Shown: positions 1 to 8,551, numbered from the stretch's first letter. The stretch is DNA of 8,730 nucleotides from an uncultured Campylobacter sp. (GCA_938046705.1 CALIWP010000287.1:1-8730), one strand, 5' to 3'. Notes: generated from the sequence alone by a model not told the origin. A program made the numbers and translations.

Positions 1-1081
1 ACTGCTGCGAGATGTACGGCTCGACGACGTTTTTGCAGCGGTAGCAGTAGCCGACTTGATTTTCGTAGTCTTCGATCTTCTCGACGTTTCCGAGCTTTTC
101 TAGCTCTGCGACGATAGGGTCTCTGGCCTCTAGCCGCTCAAGCCCTTTAAACTGCGCACACTGCTCGTTTAGGATGCCTTTTTCGTCAAAAACGGTGATA
201 AATTTTAGATCATGCCTTTTGCCAACCTCGTAGTCGTTGGTGTCGTGCGCAGGAGTAACCTTAACCAGGCCTGTACCAAACTCCATATCGACGTGTTCGT
301 CGGCGATTATCTCGATCTTGCGACCGATTATCGGCAGGACGACTTTTTTGCCGATCAAATTTTTATAGCGCTCGTCTGCGGGATTTACCATTACCGCTGT
401 GTCGCCGAAGTAGGTCTCAGGTCTAGTGGTTGCTACAATGACAAATTCGCTTGGCTTATCGGCAAAATAATATCTCAAATGATAAAGCTTGCCTTTGTTT
501 TCCTTGTGCTCGACCTCGATGTCACTGAGCGCGCCGTCGTGCGTACACCAGTTTATCATATAGTTTTCGCGTACGATGAGGCCTTTTTCGTAGAGATTTA
601 CGAAAGCCTTTTTGACTGCTATCCTTAGCCCTTCATCCATCGTAAATCTTTGGCGCGACCATGCCGGAGAAACGCCTAGTTTACGCATCTGGTGAACGAT
701 CATACCGCCGCTTTTTTCTTTCCATTCCCAGACTTTTTCTACGAATTTTTCGCGTCCGAGCTCTTCTTTTTTGATACCCTGGGCTAGGAGCTGCTTTTCA
801 ACGACGTTTTGCGTGGCGATACCTGCGTGATCAAGGCCCGGCTGCCACAGCGTTTTGTAGCCGTCCATTCTCTTGTAGCGAGTCATTATGTCTTGCAATG
901 TGAAGGTTAGCGCGTGCCCGATGTGAAGCGAGCCCGTTACGTTTGGAGGCGGCATCATGATGCAAAATTTACGGCCGTCTTTGCGGATGTTTTTGTTCGC
1001 GTCTATCTCGAAATATCCGCGTTCTTCCCAAATTTTATAAAATTTATCTTCTACTTCTTTTGCGTCGTAAAATTCCGCCAT
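1..1081 (-). CDS. valS: Valyl-tRNA synthetase, N-terminal 360 residues (partial)
   Basis: Cytoplasmic class I aminoacyl-tRNA synthetase that charges tRNA-Val with valine. The frame is open from an ATG at 1081 to the left window edge, so the C-terminal half, including the KMSKS loop and the anticodon-binding domain, lies outside. Seen directly: the start MAEFYDAKEVEDKFYKIWEE; the class I signature PPPNVTGSLHIGH with HIGH at residues 53-56; GLDHAGIATQ soon after; WCTHDGALSD; and the CP1 editing domain with TTRPET at residues 218-223 and the HDTNDY segment with Asp280 and Asp283. The final in-window residues read VEPYISQQ, as expected shortly before the protein returns to the catalytic core. The start is supported by AAGGA six bases upstream of the ATG. 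The HIGH and TTRPET signatures together are characteristic of ValRS and favour it over IleRS or LeuRS. No frameshift is visible. It has its own promoter candidate and is separated from the upstream operon by a terminator. Confidence 0.97.
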   Translation of the reverse strand, partial: MAEFYDAKEVEDKFYKIWEERGYFEIDANKNIRKDGRKFCIMMPPPNVTGSLHIGHALTFTLQDIMTRYKRMDGYKTLWQPGLDHAGIATQNVVEKQLLAQGIKKEELGREKFVEKVWEWKEKSGGMIVHQMRKLGVSPAWSRQRFTMDEGLRIAVKKAFVNLYEKGLIVRENYMINWCTHDGALSDIEVEHKENKGKLYHLRYYFADKPSEFVIVATTRPETYFGDTAVMVNPADERYKNLIGKKVVLPIIGRKIEIIADEHVDMEFGTGLVKVTPAHDTNDYEVGKRHDLKFITVFDEKGILNEQCAQFKGLERLEARDPIVAELEKLGNVEKIEDYENQVGYCYRCKNVVEPYISQQ

Positions 1082-1115
1082 ATTTTATCCTTAATAATTG
1101 TTTAAAAAATGTCGG

Positions 1116-1121
1116 ATTTTA
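1116..1121 (-). promoter_or_regulatory. Candidate -10 box for valS
   Basis: On the minus strand the hexamer TAAAAT, preceded by TGTAG, lies 34 bases before the valS ATG. It would place transcription start near 1109 and give a leader of about 28 bases that contains the AAGGA ribosome site. No good -35 box is visible. That is usual for Campylobacter housekeeping promoters, which rely on the -10 element and AT-rich upstream DNA, as here. It lies downstream of the terminator at 1173-1205, which fits an independent valS transcript. Assigned by inspection only. Confidence 0.4.
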
Positions 1122-1172
1122 CTACAAATTTGCTAATAGTATGTTTAAAATAGGTTGTTTTTAAGAATAGGC

Positions 1173-1205
1173 AAAGAAAGCGAAGCGGCTAAAAAACCGC
1201 TTCGC
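1173..1205 (-). terminator. Rho-independent terminator of the pbpC/macroglobulin operon
   Basis: A perfect 9-bp inverted repeat, GCGAAGCGG / CCGCTTCGC (1180-1188 and 1197-1205), encloses an 8-base loop. On the minus strand it is followed by TTTCTTT. It begins seven bases beyond the macroglobulin stop codon. Read on the plus strand the stem has no T-run after it, so it should work only leftward. The U-tract is interrupted by one C, so some read-through into valS is possible. Confidence 0.85.
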
Positions 1206-1211
1206 AAAGGA

Positions 1212-4200
1212 TCATTTGACGATAAATTCGTGCTGAGCTAGATCGTAGTCGCTCATGCTCTCGTCGTACATATTTTCGGTGATGACCGCAGGTAGCATGC
1301 ACTTACCGCTCATAACGACTCGAAGAGGCGTATAAAGCACGTGCGCATCCTTGCTGGCACTCAAACTATAAAAGCTCAAAACTCTGTCGTCCTCGATGTT
1401 TTGATGCTCGAGGGTTATGGTGTTTTTCGTAGCTTCAGTTCTTACGTTTGGTACGATATTTTCGTTTACTACCTCAAGGCAAGGGCTGATCGTTTCGTTT
1501 ATCACGCCGTTTCTGATAAACTCATTCGTTTTTAGCGATAGCTTTGAGTAGATGATATCGTTTACCTTAAGTGCGTTGATATCGATCTCTTTGCCGTCTT
1601 TGCCGACGAAGGTTCTATAGATATCAAGCCCTTTCTTGTCAAATTTGTGATTTACGTCTAGCTTTTTATAGCCTGACGCGCTAACGCCTAGATAGACGGC
1701 TGCGCCGTTTTGGGGCACTATAGTGATCTCAGGCTTTTTAGGAGCGATGTTGATAGCTCCGCGACCGTCGAAATTTAGATCGTGTCCGTCGGCGATTAGC
1801 TTAAATTTGTTCTCGCTTGAGACGTCTTTGATATATGCTCTTAGCGCTCTTAGCGTAAATGCGCGCTCCTGCGTCGAATGTAGCTTATCTACGCGAGCGA
1901 TCAGGTAGTCTGCTAGCTCGTCGCTAAATGCGTTTTTTTCAAAGTGATTGGCGTGCAAAAGTAACATAAAGGCCTTGTTTCTGATCTCTGAGCCAAAGTT
2001 ATCTGCTAGCTCTTTTTCGCGGTCAAAGGTCGATTTGTTTAGTCCTTTTAGCACTTTTTCGCTCTCTTTATTTAGTCCCTCGTTTTTGAGGATCGCTGCC
2101 ATCAAGTATCCGTCAAGCGCGCTGTTTTGGTATCTCTTTTGATCGTATAGAGCGTTTAGCTTTGATCTATCGAGTTTCTTTTGCGTGCTTAGGACGTAGG
2201 CTGCGTAAAGGGCTTGGAAGTTATCGTTGCTGCCAAATGCCTTTAGCCAGTCGATCGCTTTACTTTTTACGTGGCTATCTAGCGCAAAGCCTGATTTTTC
2301 AAGCGTAAATAGCATATCGATAGCGTAGATCGAAGCAAAGTTGTTCGTGTAGCCTAGCTGATTCCAGTAGCCGATGCTGCCGTCTATTTTTTGCATATTG
2401 ATGACGTCTTGCAAGCCTGCTTCGACGAATCTTTTTCTATCGGCTTCTTTTGCCTTGGCTTCTTTAGAATCGTCTCCGCCAAGCACTAGGAAATTTAGCT
2501 CAAAAAGCTTACTTGAGCGTTGCTCGGAGCATCCGTAAGGGTAATTTACGAGCTTGTCGCTATTTGCGCTTAGTACGCCTTTGATAGAGCTTGAAGCGTC
2601 GATCCTGATGCGTTTAAACTCCTCGTCAAGCTTAAATGTCTTTTCCACGGTAGCCTGGAAATTTTTAGCGTAGGTACTAAGCGGATAGGCGTGGATGACG
2701 TCAAGCTTTTGCGAGTACGTATAGCCGTTTTTACCGTCGTTTGCGGTGAAATTTATATATGATTTACCCGTAGCGTTAGCATCGATGACGAAATTTAATT
2801 TCGCGTTTTCGTTAGGTTTTAGCTCGATGCTGTCAACTGCTAGCTGTGCGTTTAGGTTCGTATCTATGCTTAGGGCGACGGTTTTTGGCTCTTTAGTAGT
2901 GTTGATTACTCTTAGCGTGTAGTTTACCTGGTCGCCTTGGATCAAATACGCAGTTTGCGTCGGTTTTAGGATGATGTCGTCTTTTACCTTGACGGCATTT
3001 ACGCTAAAGCCGAGCTTGTCGCCGATGACGCTAAGTACGGCCAAATTTATCTCGGAGTTAAAGTCGCTAGGTACCTCTACGTCAAAGTTTGCTACGCCGT
3101 CCGCACCCGCTTTTGCGGTTTGCATTTTGATGTAGGTTTTGACGTTTTTCTTATCGACAGGGCTGGCAAATTTAGCCATTCTCATCTCCATGAGAGCAGC
3201 TGCCGCGTCGCCGCCGAAGCTTAGTACTTTGCCGTCTTTTTTAAATCCGCTCAAATTTGCGTAGATGTCATAATCAAGCACGCCGTCGTTTAAAATTTTG
3301 TCAAAAAAGTCAAGCGGGCTCTTTAGCTTTTGATTTGTTACTTGTAGCACGCCTTCATCGACCGCAAATAGCGTAACCTCTGCATTTGGCTCAGTTTTTA
3401 CGGTAGTTTTAAATTTGGAGTTTGACTTCACGACTTTTGGCGCTTCGATGCTGACGTTTGTCGCTCGGTATGATTTATCCGCTTTTGCATAGACTTTATC
3501 GTAGGTTCTAAACGGCAAGACATCGTTATCGGCTACGCGCATGATGGATGCAGTTACATAAAGTCCCTCAAAATCGAAGTCAAGGTCAAATTTGGCGTTT
3601 GCTACGTTGTTTTCTATATTTACGACTTTATACTTTTTGACGTTTTCTGACTCGACCGTGATGATGCCGATGCCGCTTTTTAGCACAGAGCTAACGTCTA
3701 CGTTTAGCGAGTCGCCTTTTTTATAGACTTTTTGATTTAGCTTGATTTTAGCTTTAGCTAGCTCTTTTGTCGGTTGCAAAGTGCCGCCGTAGTCCCAGCC
3801 GCTAACGTAGATATCTAAATTTGCCGAGTGACCGCTTAGGATATCGGAAACCACGACTATGAAGTCGCCGCTTTGATTGAAATCATAAACGAATTCGTTA
3901 CCGCTAAGAGTATCGCTAAAGACCTTTTCGTAGCGTTTGTTCCATTTTAGATAGCCTTCTTTGTCGTAGTTGTATTCCCAGATCGCTTTTTTGATCTCGA
4001 CGGCTTTTTGCCTATCTTTTAGCTCCTCGTCTTTAAACGGATCGACGCTGACGAAATTTAGCGTTAGTTTGGAGTTTGCGTCGATGTAGGTGTCGTTTGC
4101 TCTGACGCCGACCATCACGTCAAAAGGATATACGCTAAAGTCGTTGCTAGCGCTCACGTTTTTGCCGTCGTCGTTAATGGTAAATACCGCGGTGCCTTTT

Positions 4201-6377
4201 AAAATGCTTGCGATTTTGCCTTTGTTTTGTAGCTTAAACGCAGTCGCACCTTTGCCCTCGTTGTCTAGAGTGACTGGTTTAGTAAACTGATCTAGGCCGT
4301 TTGCCGCGTATTCGCCGTTGCTAAATTTATACTCTTTAAATTTATCGTTTTTGTAATCTTGCTGATATAAATTTAACGCCACGTCGCCCTCTAGATTAGC
4401 CGCCGCTCCGCCAAAAAGGTAGTTGCTTTGTAGTTTTACGTCTATTAGATCGTCTAGAGCGTAAATTTGCTTATCTAGCTTAACTTCGTTTTTGATGCGT
4501 TGCGGAGTGAAGGACTCGACTGAAAAGTCGTAGCTATCGATGATTTTATTTGCAAAGATCACTTCAAATTTAAACGTTCCGGTTAGTCCTGAGTTTACCG
4601 GCTCGTCGAAATTTATCACGCCAAGCTCGGTGGTGTTTACGCCTTTATTTAGGATCACTTTGTTTTGCGGATCTCTGATTTTTAGCTTAACGGGCATGTT
4701 TGAGAGGCTCTTAAACAGCGCGTTTTTGATGATGATCTCGCCTTTTATGTTTTCCTGCGGGCGGATGATGTTGCTAGCAAAGTGCAAATACGCGCTATAC
4801 GTTTCGCTTCTATCTTTGGCGTCTAAATTTGACTCCTCGTTTAGGCGTTTGTTTTGCGATAGGGCGATGAAGCTTTGCTCTTTACCTAGCGTTAAAACTG
4901 CGCTTGAGACGTCCTTGCCGATGTCTTTTTTGTTAAATTTAAACACGCCTTCGTCGTTTGTGATGCCGCTTGCGATGAGATTGTTTTTAGTGGAGTAAAT
5001 TTTGACGTCCGCGTTTGCGACCACTTCGTTTTTACTCAAGCGGTTGGCAAATAAAAACACCTCGTCTTTTGAAACCTTCATGCTTAGGCCGATATCGGTT
5101 AGATAGACCGCTTTTTGTACGCTTTTATCTTTGTCGTAGTAGACCGTGACTAGATAAACTCCGTCGCCGCCCTCGGCAAAGTCAAGCTTGATCTTGCTTT
5201 TTTGCATTTCGTTTTGAGCGCCACCGATCTCGTAGTTTTTGCTAGCTACTTCCTCGGCGTAGTTATCCAAAGGAGTCTCGGTAAAATTTAAAAAGTATCT
5301 TAAATTTTGCTCTTTTAGCTTTTCGACGACGACTTTAGCGGTGTTTGTGTTTACGCTTTTTATGCCGATCTCGCCCAGGTTAGACATATACGTGCCGCTA
5401 TCGGTAAACTCCAAAAACGGCTTTAGATCGCCAAAAGCGACGTTAAATGAGGAGTTTTCTCGTAGCATCGAGTAGTCGTCGCCAAAGCCCTTGTAGAAGG
5501 TGACTTTGTAGGTTGTCTGCGGTTTAAAGTCTTTACTGGTAATGTCGATATAGTAGTAGTAATACTCGCCGTCGGCGTCTTGGTGGCTAGTATACTCCAT
5601 TTCGCCAACTTCAAAGCTATTTACGCCCTCGACCTTGATAAATTTTTTAATATTATCAGAATCTATCCAATCTTTAAGATAGAGTCTAGCCGCTAGTTTG
5701 CCGTTATCTAGGCTAATGCCTTCGACTTCGTTTAAAAACATAGTCTTGGCTTTTGGCTTATCGACGAAATTTTCATCGGGATTTGAGACTTTTTGCACGA
5801 CCTCAAAACTATCGGCCAAATTTATACCCGAAGTATTTTTGAGGTTTTTAGAAACCGAAAATACTAAATTGTCGCCGCTTTCAAGTAACTTTATCTGAAA
5901 GCTTCTAGGCGTTTTGGCTACGATTTTATATTTGATGTTTTGCTTGGCCAAATTTTGCTTGTCGTAAATTTTAAAATTCGCGGCAAACTCATCCTCACTA
6001 ACATTATCGTTAAATACCGCTAAAAAGGTATCTCCGGAGTACTCTATCATGTTTGATAGCACGAAGTCTCCGCCGTAAAATTTAACCTTACTCTCGCCCT
6101 TTTTGCACGAGTAGCTTATGCCTTTTGCAAGAGGCTTTTTAGGGTAAAAGAAAATCGAGTCTGATCCATACTCAAAGGCTCCCGTTATCTCGGGCGAACA
6201 CTCGATTATTTTTTTGTGCGTGACCTTGCCGATGAGCGATTGCTCGCTTTGGGCGTATTTTACGCCAATGCTTACCGAGCCATCGTCTAACGCCCTGCTT
6301 GAACCGTCAAGCGTAAAGGCGCTCAAATTTGCTGCCAAGATGCAGCTTAGGCTTAAGCCGACTAGCTTTAAACGCAT
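1212..6377 (-). CDS. Bacterial alpha-2-macroglobulin, thioester-containing, secreted (YfhM-like)
   Basis: Predicted periplasmic protease trap of 1721 residues. In this family a protease cuts the bait region, the protein collapses, and an internal thioester captures the attacker. Seen: a signal peptide at residues 1-20 (MRLKLVGLSL..., probable cleavage LSA|F); an MG2-type domain around 530-625 followed by VESFTPQRIK and the family motif YLFGGAAANLEG near 652; the bait-region domain around 970-1090 with VDEGVL near 1005; the A2M core from about 1083; the thioester motif GCSEQ with Cys1283 and Gln1286; an alpha-helical thioester domain to about 1520; and a C-terminal macroglobulin domain ending in a conserved AVITENMY segment. 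Cys60/Cys91 and Cys1633/Cys1693 could form disulfides. The ATG at 6377 is chosen over an in-frame GTG at 6434 because a perfect AAGGAGG lies five bases upstream and the signal peptide starts there. It overlaps the pbpC stop by one base. The E. coli YfhM protein is similar in length but is a lipoprotein; no lipobox is seen here. The frame is intact. Confidence 0.95.
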   Translation of the reverse strand: MRLKLVGLSLSCILAANLSAFTLDGSSRALDDGSVSIGVKYAQSEQSLIGKVTHKKIIECSPEITGAFEYGSDSIFFYPKKPLAKGISYSCKKGESKVKFYGGDFVLSNMIEYSGDTFLAVFNDNVSEDEFAANFKIYDKQNLAKQNIKYKIVAKTPRSFQIKLLESGDNLVFSVSKNLKNTSGINLADSFEVVQKVSNPDENFVDKPKAKTMFLNEVEGISLDNGKLAARLYLKDWIDSDNIKKFIKVEGVNSFEVGEMEYTSHQDADGEYYYYYIDITSKDFKPQTTYKVTFYKGFGDDYSMLRENSSFNVAFGDLKPFLEFTDSGTYMSNLGEIGIKSVNTNTAKVVVEKLKEQNLRYFLNFTETPLDNYAEEVASKNYEIGGAQNEMQKSKIKLDFAEGGDGVYLVTVYYDKDKSVQKAVYLTDIGLSMKVSKDEVFLFANRLSKNEVVANADVKIYSTKNNLIASGITNDEGVFKFNKKDIGKDVSSAVLTLGKEQSFIALSQNKRLNEESNLDAKDRSETYSAYLHFASNIIRPQENIKGEIIIKNALFKSLSNMPVKLKIRDPQNKVILNKGVNTTELGVINFDEPVNSGLTGTFKFEVIFANKIIDSYDFSVESFTPQRIKNEVKLDKQIYALDDLIDVKLQSNYLFGGAAANLEGDVALNLYQQDYKNDKFKEYKFSNGEYAANGLDQFTKPVTLDNEGKGATAFKLQNKGKIASILKGTAVFTINDDGKNVSASNDFSVYPFDVMVGVRANDTYIDANSKLTLNFVSVDPFKDEELKDRQKAVEIKKAIWEYNYDKEGYLKWNKRYEKVFSDTLSGNEFVYDFNQSGDFIVVVSDILSGHSANLDIYVSGWDYGGTLQPTKELAKAKIKLNQKVYKKGDSLNVDVSSVLKSGIGIITVESENVKKYKVVNIENNVANAKFDLDFDFEGLYVTASIMRVADNDVLPFRTYDKVYAKADKSYRATNVSIEAPKVVKSNSKFKTTVKTEPNAEVTLFAVDEGVLQVTNQKLKSPLDFFDKILNDGVLDYDIYANLSGFKKDGKVLSFGGDAAAALMEMRMAKFASPVDKKNVKTYIKMQTAKAGADGVANFDVEVPSDFNSEINLAVLSVIGDKLGFSVNAVKVKDDIILKPTQTAYLIQGDQVNYTLRVINTTKEPKTVALSIDTNLNAQLAVDSIELKPNENAKLNFVIDANATGKSYINFTANDGKNGYTYSQKLDVIHAYPLSTYAKNFQATVEKTFKLDEEFKRIRIDASSSIKGVLSANSDKLVNYPYGCSEQRSSKLFELNFLVLGGDDSKEAKAKEADRKRFVEAGLQDVINMQKIDGSIGYWNQLGYTNNFASIYAIDMLFTLEKSGFALDSHVKSKAIDWLKAFGSNDNFQALYAAYVLSTQKKLDRSKLNALYDQKRYQNSALDGYLMAAILKNEGLNKESEKVLKGLNKSTFDREKELADNFGSEIRNKAFMLLLHANHFEKNAFSDELADYLIARVDKLHSTQERAFTLRALRAYIKDVSSENKFKLIADGHDLNFDGRGAINIAPKKPEITIVPQNGAAVYLGVSASGYKKLDVNHKFDKKGLDIYRTFVGKDGKEIDINALKVNDIIYSKLSLKTNEFIRNGVINETISPCLEVVNENIVPNVRTEATKNTITLEHQNIEDDRVLSFYSLSASKDAHVLYTPLRVVMSGKCMLPAVITENMYDESMSDYDLAQHEFIVK

Positions 6378-8545
6378 TAAAACCTCCTTATTTCGATATT
6401 GATTTCGCTTAAATTCGAATTTTCGTCCAGGCACCCGAGCTTATGTTTGCCTTGCGTTAAATTTAACGTATTTTCGCTCGCGTTGTTTACTTTTTCCCAC
6501 TCGTTTTCGTCGATCTTGAGATATATCTCATCGCCGATATACGCGTAACATTTTAGCATAACTTTAGTTAAATTTTCATCGCTTAGCAGAATTTGATTAT
6601 TTGACGGCGTTGCAACGAGAGGTTTATAGCTTTTAAATTTATAGTAACAAGGACTCTCTTTGATATCTTCTTGAGTAATCGCGCCGTTTTTGAGTAAAAA
6701 TCCTACTTCGTCGCCCCTGATACTCTCGCAGATATCTTTGAGCGCTACGCCCTCTATCTGCCAGTCATCCTCTTCATCTCTACACTCTTTAAATTTAAAC
6801 GCGTCAAGGCAGGTTTTTTTGCTCTCTATGCCGCCGGGCGCGCTCATGAAAGACAGTTTTTGCTTTTGAGCTAGCAGCTTAAAGACGTCAAAAACCGTGC
6901 GAGACGCGTCGCTAAATCCGCTTAAATTTTGCGTCTTTTTGCCGTTAAAGTTACCAAACCACACCGCGACCGTGTAGTCGTTATTTACGCCGATCGTATA
7001 GATATCGCGCGAGCCGTAGCTGGTGCCGGTTTTAAAGGCGATTTGAGGCGTGTCTTTTGCGTATTGCCACGCGACGCCTAGGTAGCTTCGGGAGGCCGAG
7101 GAGAGCATTTTTGAGGTTAGATACGCGCTTTGCGGGCTGATTAGCCGTCCGTAGCCTGGTAGCGTCTTGCCTGCGACTTCAAGAGGCTTTAGCTCGCCGC
7201 CGTTTGCGTAGATCGTGTAGAGGTGGGCTAAGCTTAGCAGGCTCATTTCCGCACTTCCAAGCGCGATACTATCGGCGTAAAATTCCTTTGAATAACTCAC
7301 CAAATGCACGCGAGAAAGCAGCTCGTAAAGAGAGGTTTCGCCTAGTTTGTTGTTTAGGCTAACGGCCGGGATATTTAGGCTAAGCGCTAGCGCCTCGGTC
7401 GCTGAGATGATACCAAAAAACCTGCTGTCGTAGTTTTTAGGCACGTACTCTCCGAGGAAAATTTCTGTATCTATCATCTGGCTTTTTGGCGTGATGAAGC
7501 CCTCGTCGAGTCCTAGCGAAAATATAAACGGCTTTAGCGTCGAGCCCACGTTTCTACTCATCGTTACGCCGTCGTTTTGTCCCTGCGGAGCGTGCCAGTC
7601 GTGCGAGCCCACGTATGCCGCTACGCTCATATTTTTGTTGTCGATGATTATCCCCGCGGCGTTGTAGGCGTCTTTTGATTTTAGCGAGGTTGCCGTATTT
7701 TTTAGCGCGTTTTCGAGTAAAATTTGCAAATTTAGATCCAAATTTGAGTGCGTAACTCCGTTTTTTAGAGCTTGCGCTGCGTAGTGCCTGGCTTTATAAA
7801 CGGCGTCGTAGCGTTTGTTTTTAAAAGGCTCCCTTTGCGCCCTTTGAAATGCGCTTTGATCTATCACGCCCGCTTTATAAAGCAGCTTTGCGACGCGGTT
7901 TTTTAGCGCGTTGATGTTTGATTTTTTATCCAAGCGGTTGGCGTTTGGATTTTTTGGGATCGTGCTTAAAAGCGCGCACTCGGCGATACTAAGCTCGCTT
8001 AAATCTTTACCGAAATAAAACCTCGCCGCAGCCGCCGCTCCCTCGATATTTCCGCCGTAGGGAGCGAGATTAAAGTAAAAATTTAAAATCTCGTCCTTGC
8101 TATAATGCCACTCTAGCTGAAGCGCGGTAAAGATCTCTTTAAATTTATTTGCGTAGGTGCGCTCCTCTCGCTTCATCATGCGCGCGACTTGCATCGTGAT
8201 CGTGGAGGCTCCGATGCGGTTTTTATGCGTGAGGTTGTGCGCGGCCGCGCGGATCATGGCAAAGGGATTTACGCCGATGTGATAGTAGAAAAATTTGTCT
8301 TCAAACAAAAGAACGCTATCTTTTAGCGTCTGCGGGATGTTTTTAGCCTCAAATCTCCAAATTTCGTCGCTACTAGGCCGAAGGGCGACGATACGGCCGT
8401 TTTTATCAAAAAGTATGAACGAATTTTCCCGCTTTAGCGCTTTGACGTCGAGCGGATAGGCAAAGTCAAGCACCAAAAAAGCTACAAAGCAGAGCAGGGC
8501 GACTGCGGCGAAGTATTTGATAAATTTAGCTAAAACTCTTTTCAT
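6377..8545 (-). CDS. pbpC: Penicillin-binding protein 1C, bifunctional transglycosylase/transpeptidase
   Basis: Inner-membrane class A PBP of 722 residues (E. coli PbpC is about 770) that polymerises lipid II glycan and has a transpeptidase fold facing the periplasm. Seen in order: a short basic N-terminus and one membrane anchor at about residues 10-29; a GT51 glycosyltransferase domain with FEDKFFYYHIG (catalytic Glu82), STITMQVAR at 114-122 and NLAPYGGNIEG near 160; a transpeptidase domain with the complete active-site triad STLK (Ser335-Lys338), SLN (389-391) and KTGT (505-508); and a C-terminal domain from about 640 matching the PBP1C-specific BiPBP_C type. Six cysteines (579, 588, 605, 633, 666, 705) lie after the transpeptidase. 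The ATG at 8545 is preferred to an in-frame TTG at 8617 because it starts directly before the membrane anchor and the longer version adds an uncharacteristic 24-residue extension. No Shine-Dalgarno precedes it. It is co-transcribed with the macroglobulin gene, with stop and start overlapping as TAATG. Confidence 0.95.
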   Translation of the reverse strand: MKRVLAKFIKYFAAVALLCFVAFLVLDFAYPLDVKALKRENSFILFDKNGRIVALRPSSDEIWRFEAKNIPQTLKDSVLLFEDKFFYYHIGVNPFAMIRAAAHNLTHKNRIGASTITMQVARMMKREERTYANKFKEIFTALQLEWHYSKDEILNFYFNLAPYGGNIEGAAAAARFYFGKDLSELSIAECALLSTIPKNPNANRLDKKSNINALKNRVAKLLYKAGVIDQSAFQRAQREPFKNKRYDAVYKARHYAAQALKNGVTHSNLDLNLQILLENALKNTATSLKSKDAYNAAGIIIDNKNMSVAAYVGSHDWHAPQGQNDGVTMSRNVGSTLKPFIFSLGLDEGFITPKSQMIDTEIFLGEYVPKNYDSRFFGIISATEALALSLNIPAVSLNNKLGETSLYELLSRVHLVSYSKEFYADSIALGSAEMSLLSLAHLYTIYANGGELKPLEVAGKTLPGYGRLISPQSAYLTSKMLSSASRSYLGVAWQYAKDTPQIAFKTGTSYGSRDIYTIGVNNDYTVAVWFGNFNGKKTQNLSGFSDASRTVFDVFKLLAQKQKLSFMSAPGGIESKKTCLDAFKFKECRDEEDDWQIEGVALKDICESIRGDEVGFLLKNGAITQEDIKESPCYYKFKSYKPLVATPSNNQILLSDENLTKVMLKCYAYIGDEIYLKIDENEWEKVNNASENTLNLTQGKHKLGCLDENSNLSEINIEIRRF
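6383..6389 (-). promoter_or_regulatory. Perfect Shine-Dalgarno of the macroglobulin gene, inside pbpC
   Basis: AAGGAGG lies five bases before the ATG at 6377 and fixes the start of the macroglobulin. The same bases are read in the pbpC frame as part of ATA AGG AGG TTT TAA (Ile-Arg-Arg-Phe-stop). The two terminal arginine codons of pbpC therefore form the ribosome-binding site of the next gene. Confidence 0.9.
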
Positions 8546-8551
8546 TTCGCG

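Noticed and set aside
212..628. 138-codon open frame on the plus strand
   Set aside because: It lies opposite the valS editing domain, whose motifs read cleanly on the minus strand; it is a shadow frame.
1082..1172. Possible small gene, riboswitch or T-box leader ahead of valS
   Set aside because: No open frame with a ribosome site, no T-box elements and no second terminator-like stem; the predicted leader is only about 28 bases.
4540..4998. 152-codon open frame on the plus strand inside the macroglobulin gene
   Set aside because: It is antisense to a clearly conserved coding region, has no family match I recognise, and its composition is the mirror of the real gene.
5548..5566. Short TAC trinucleotide run encoding five tyrosines (YYYYY) in the macroglobulin
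   Set aside because: Only about four units, and a three-base repeat cannot shift the frame; no sign of phase variation.
6378..6434. Upstream GTG start extending the macroglobulin by 19 residues
   Set aside because: The extension covers the real ribosome site and places charged residues before the signal peptide; the ATG at 6377 has a perfect AAGGAGG.
6813..6820. A7 runs on the coding strand in pbpC (here) and near 6209-6215 in the macroglobulin, considered as slippage or phase-variation sites
   Set aside because: Seven A residues encoding Lys-Lys are ordinary in AT-rich genes; Campylobacter phase variation normally uses longer G/C tracts, and both frames are intact.
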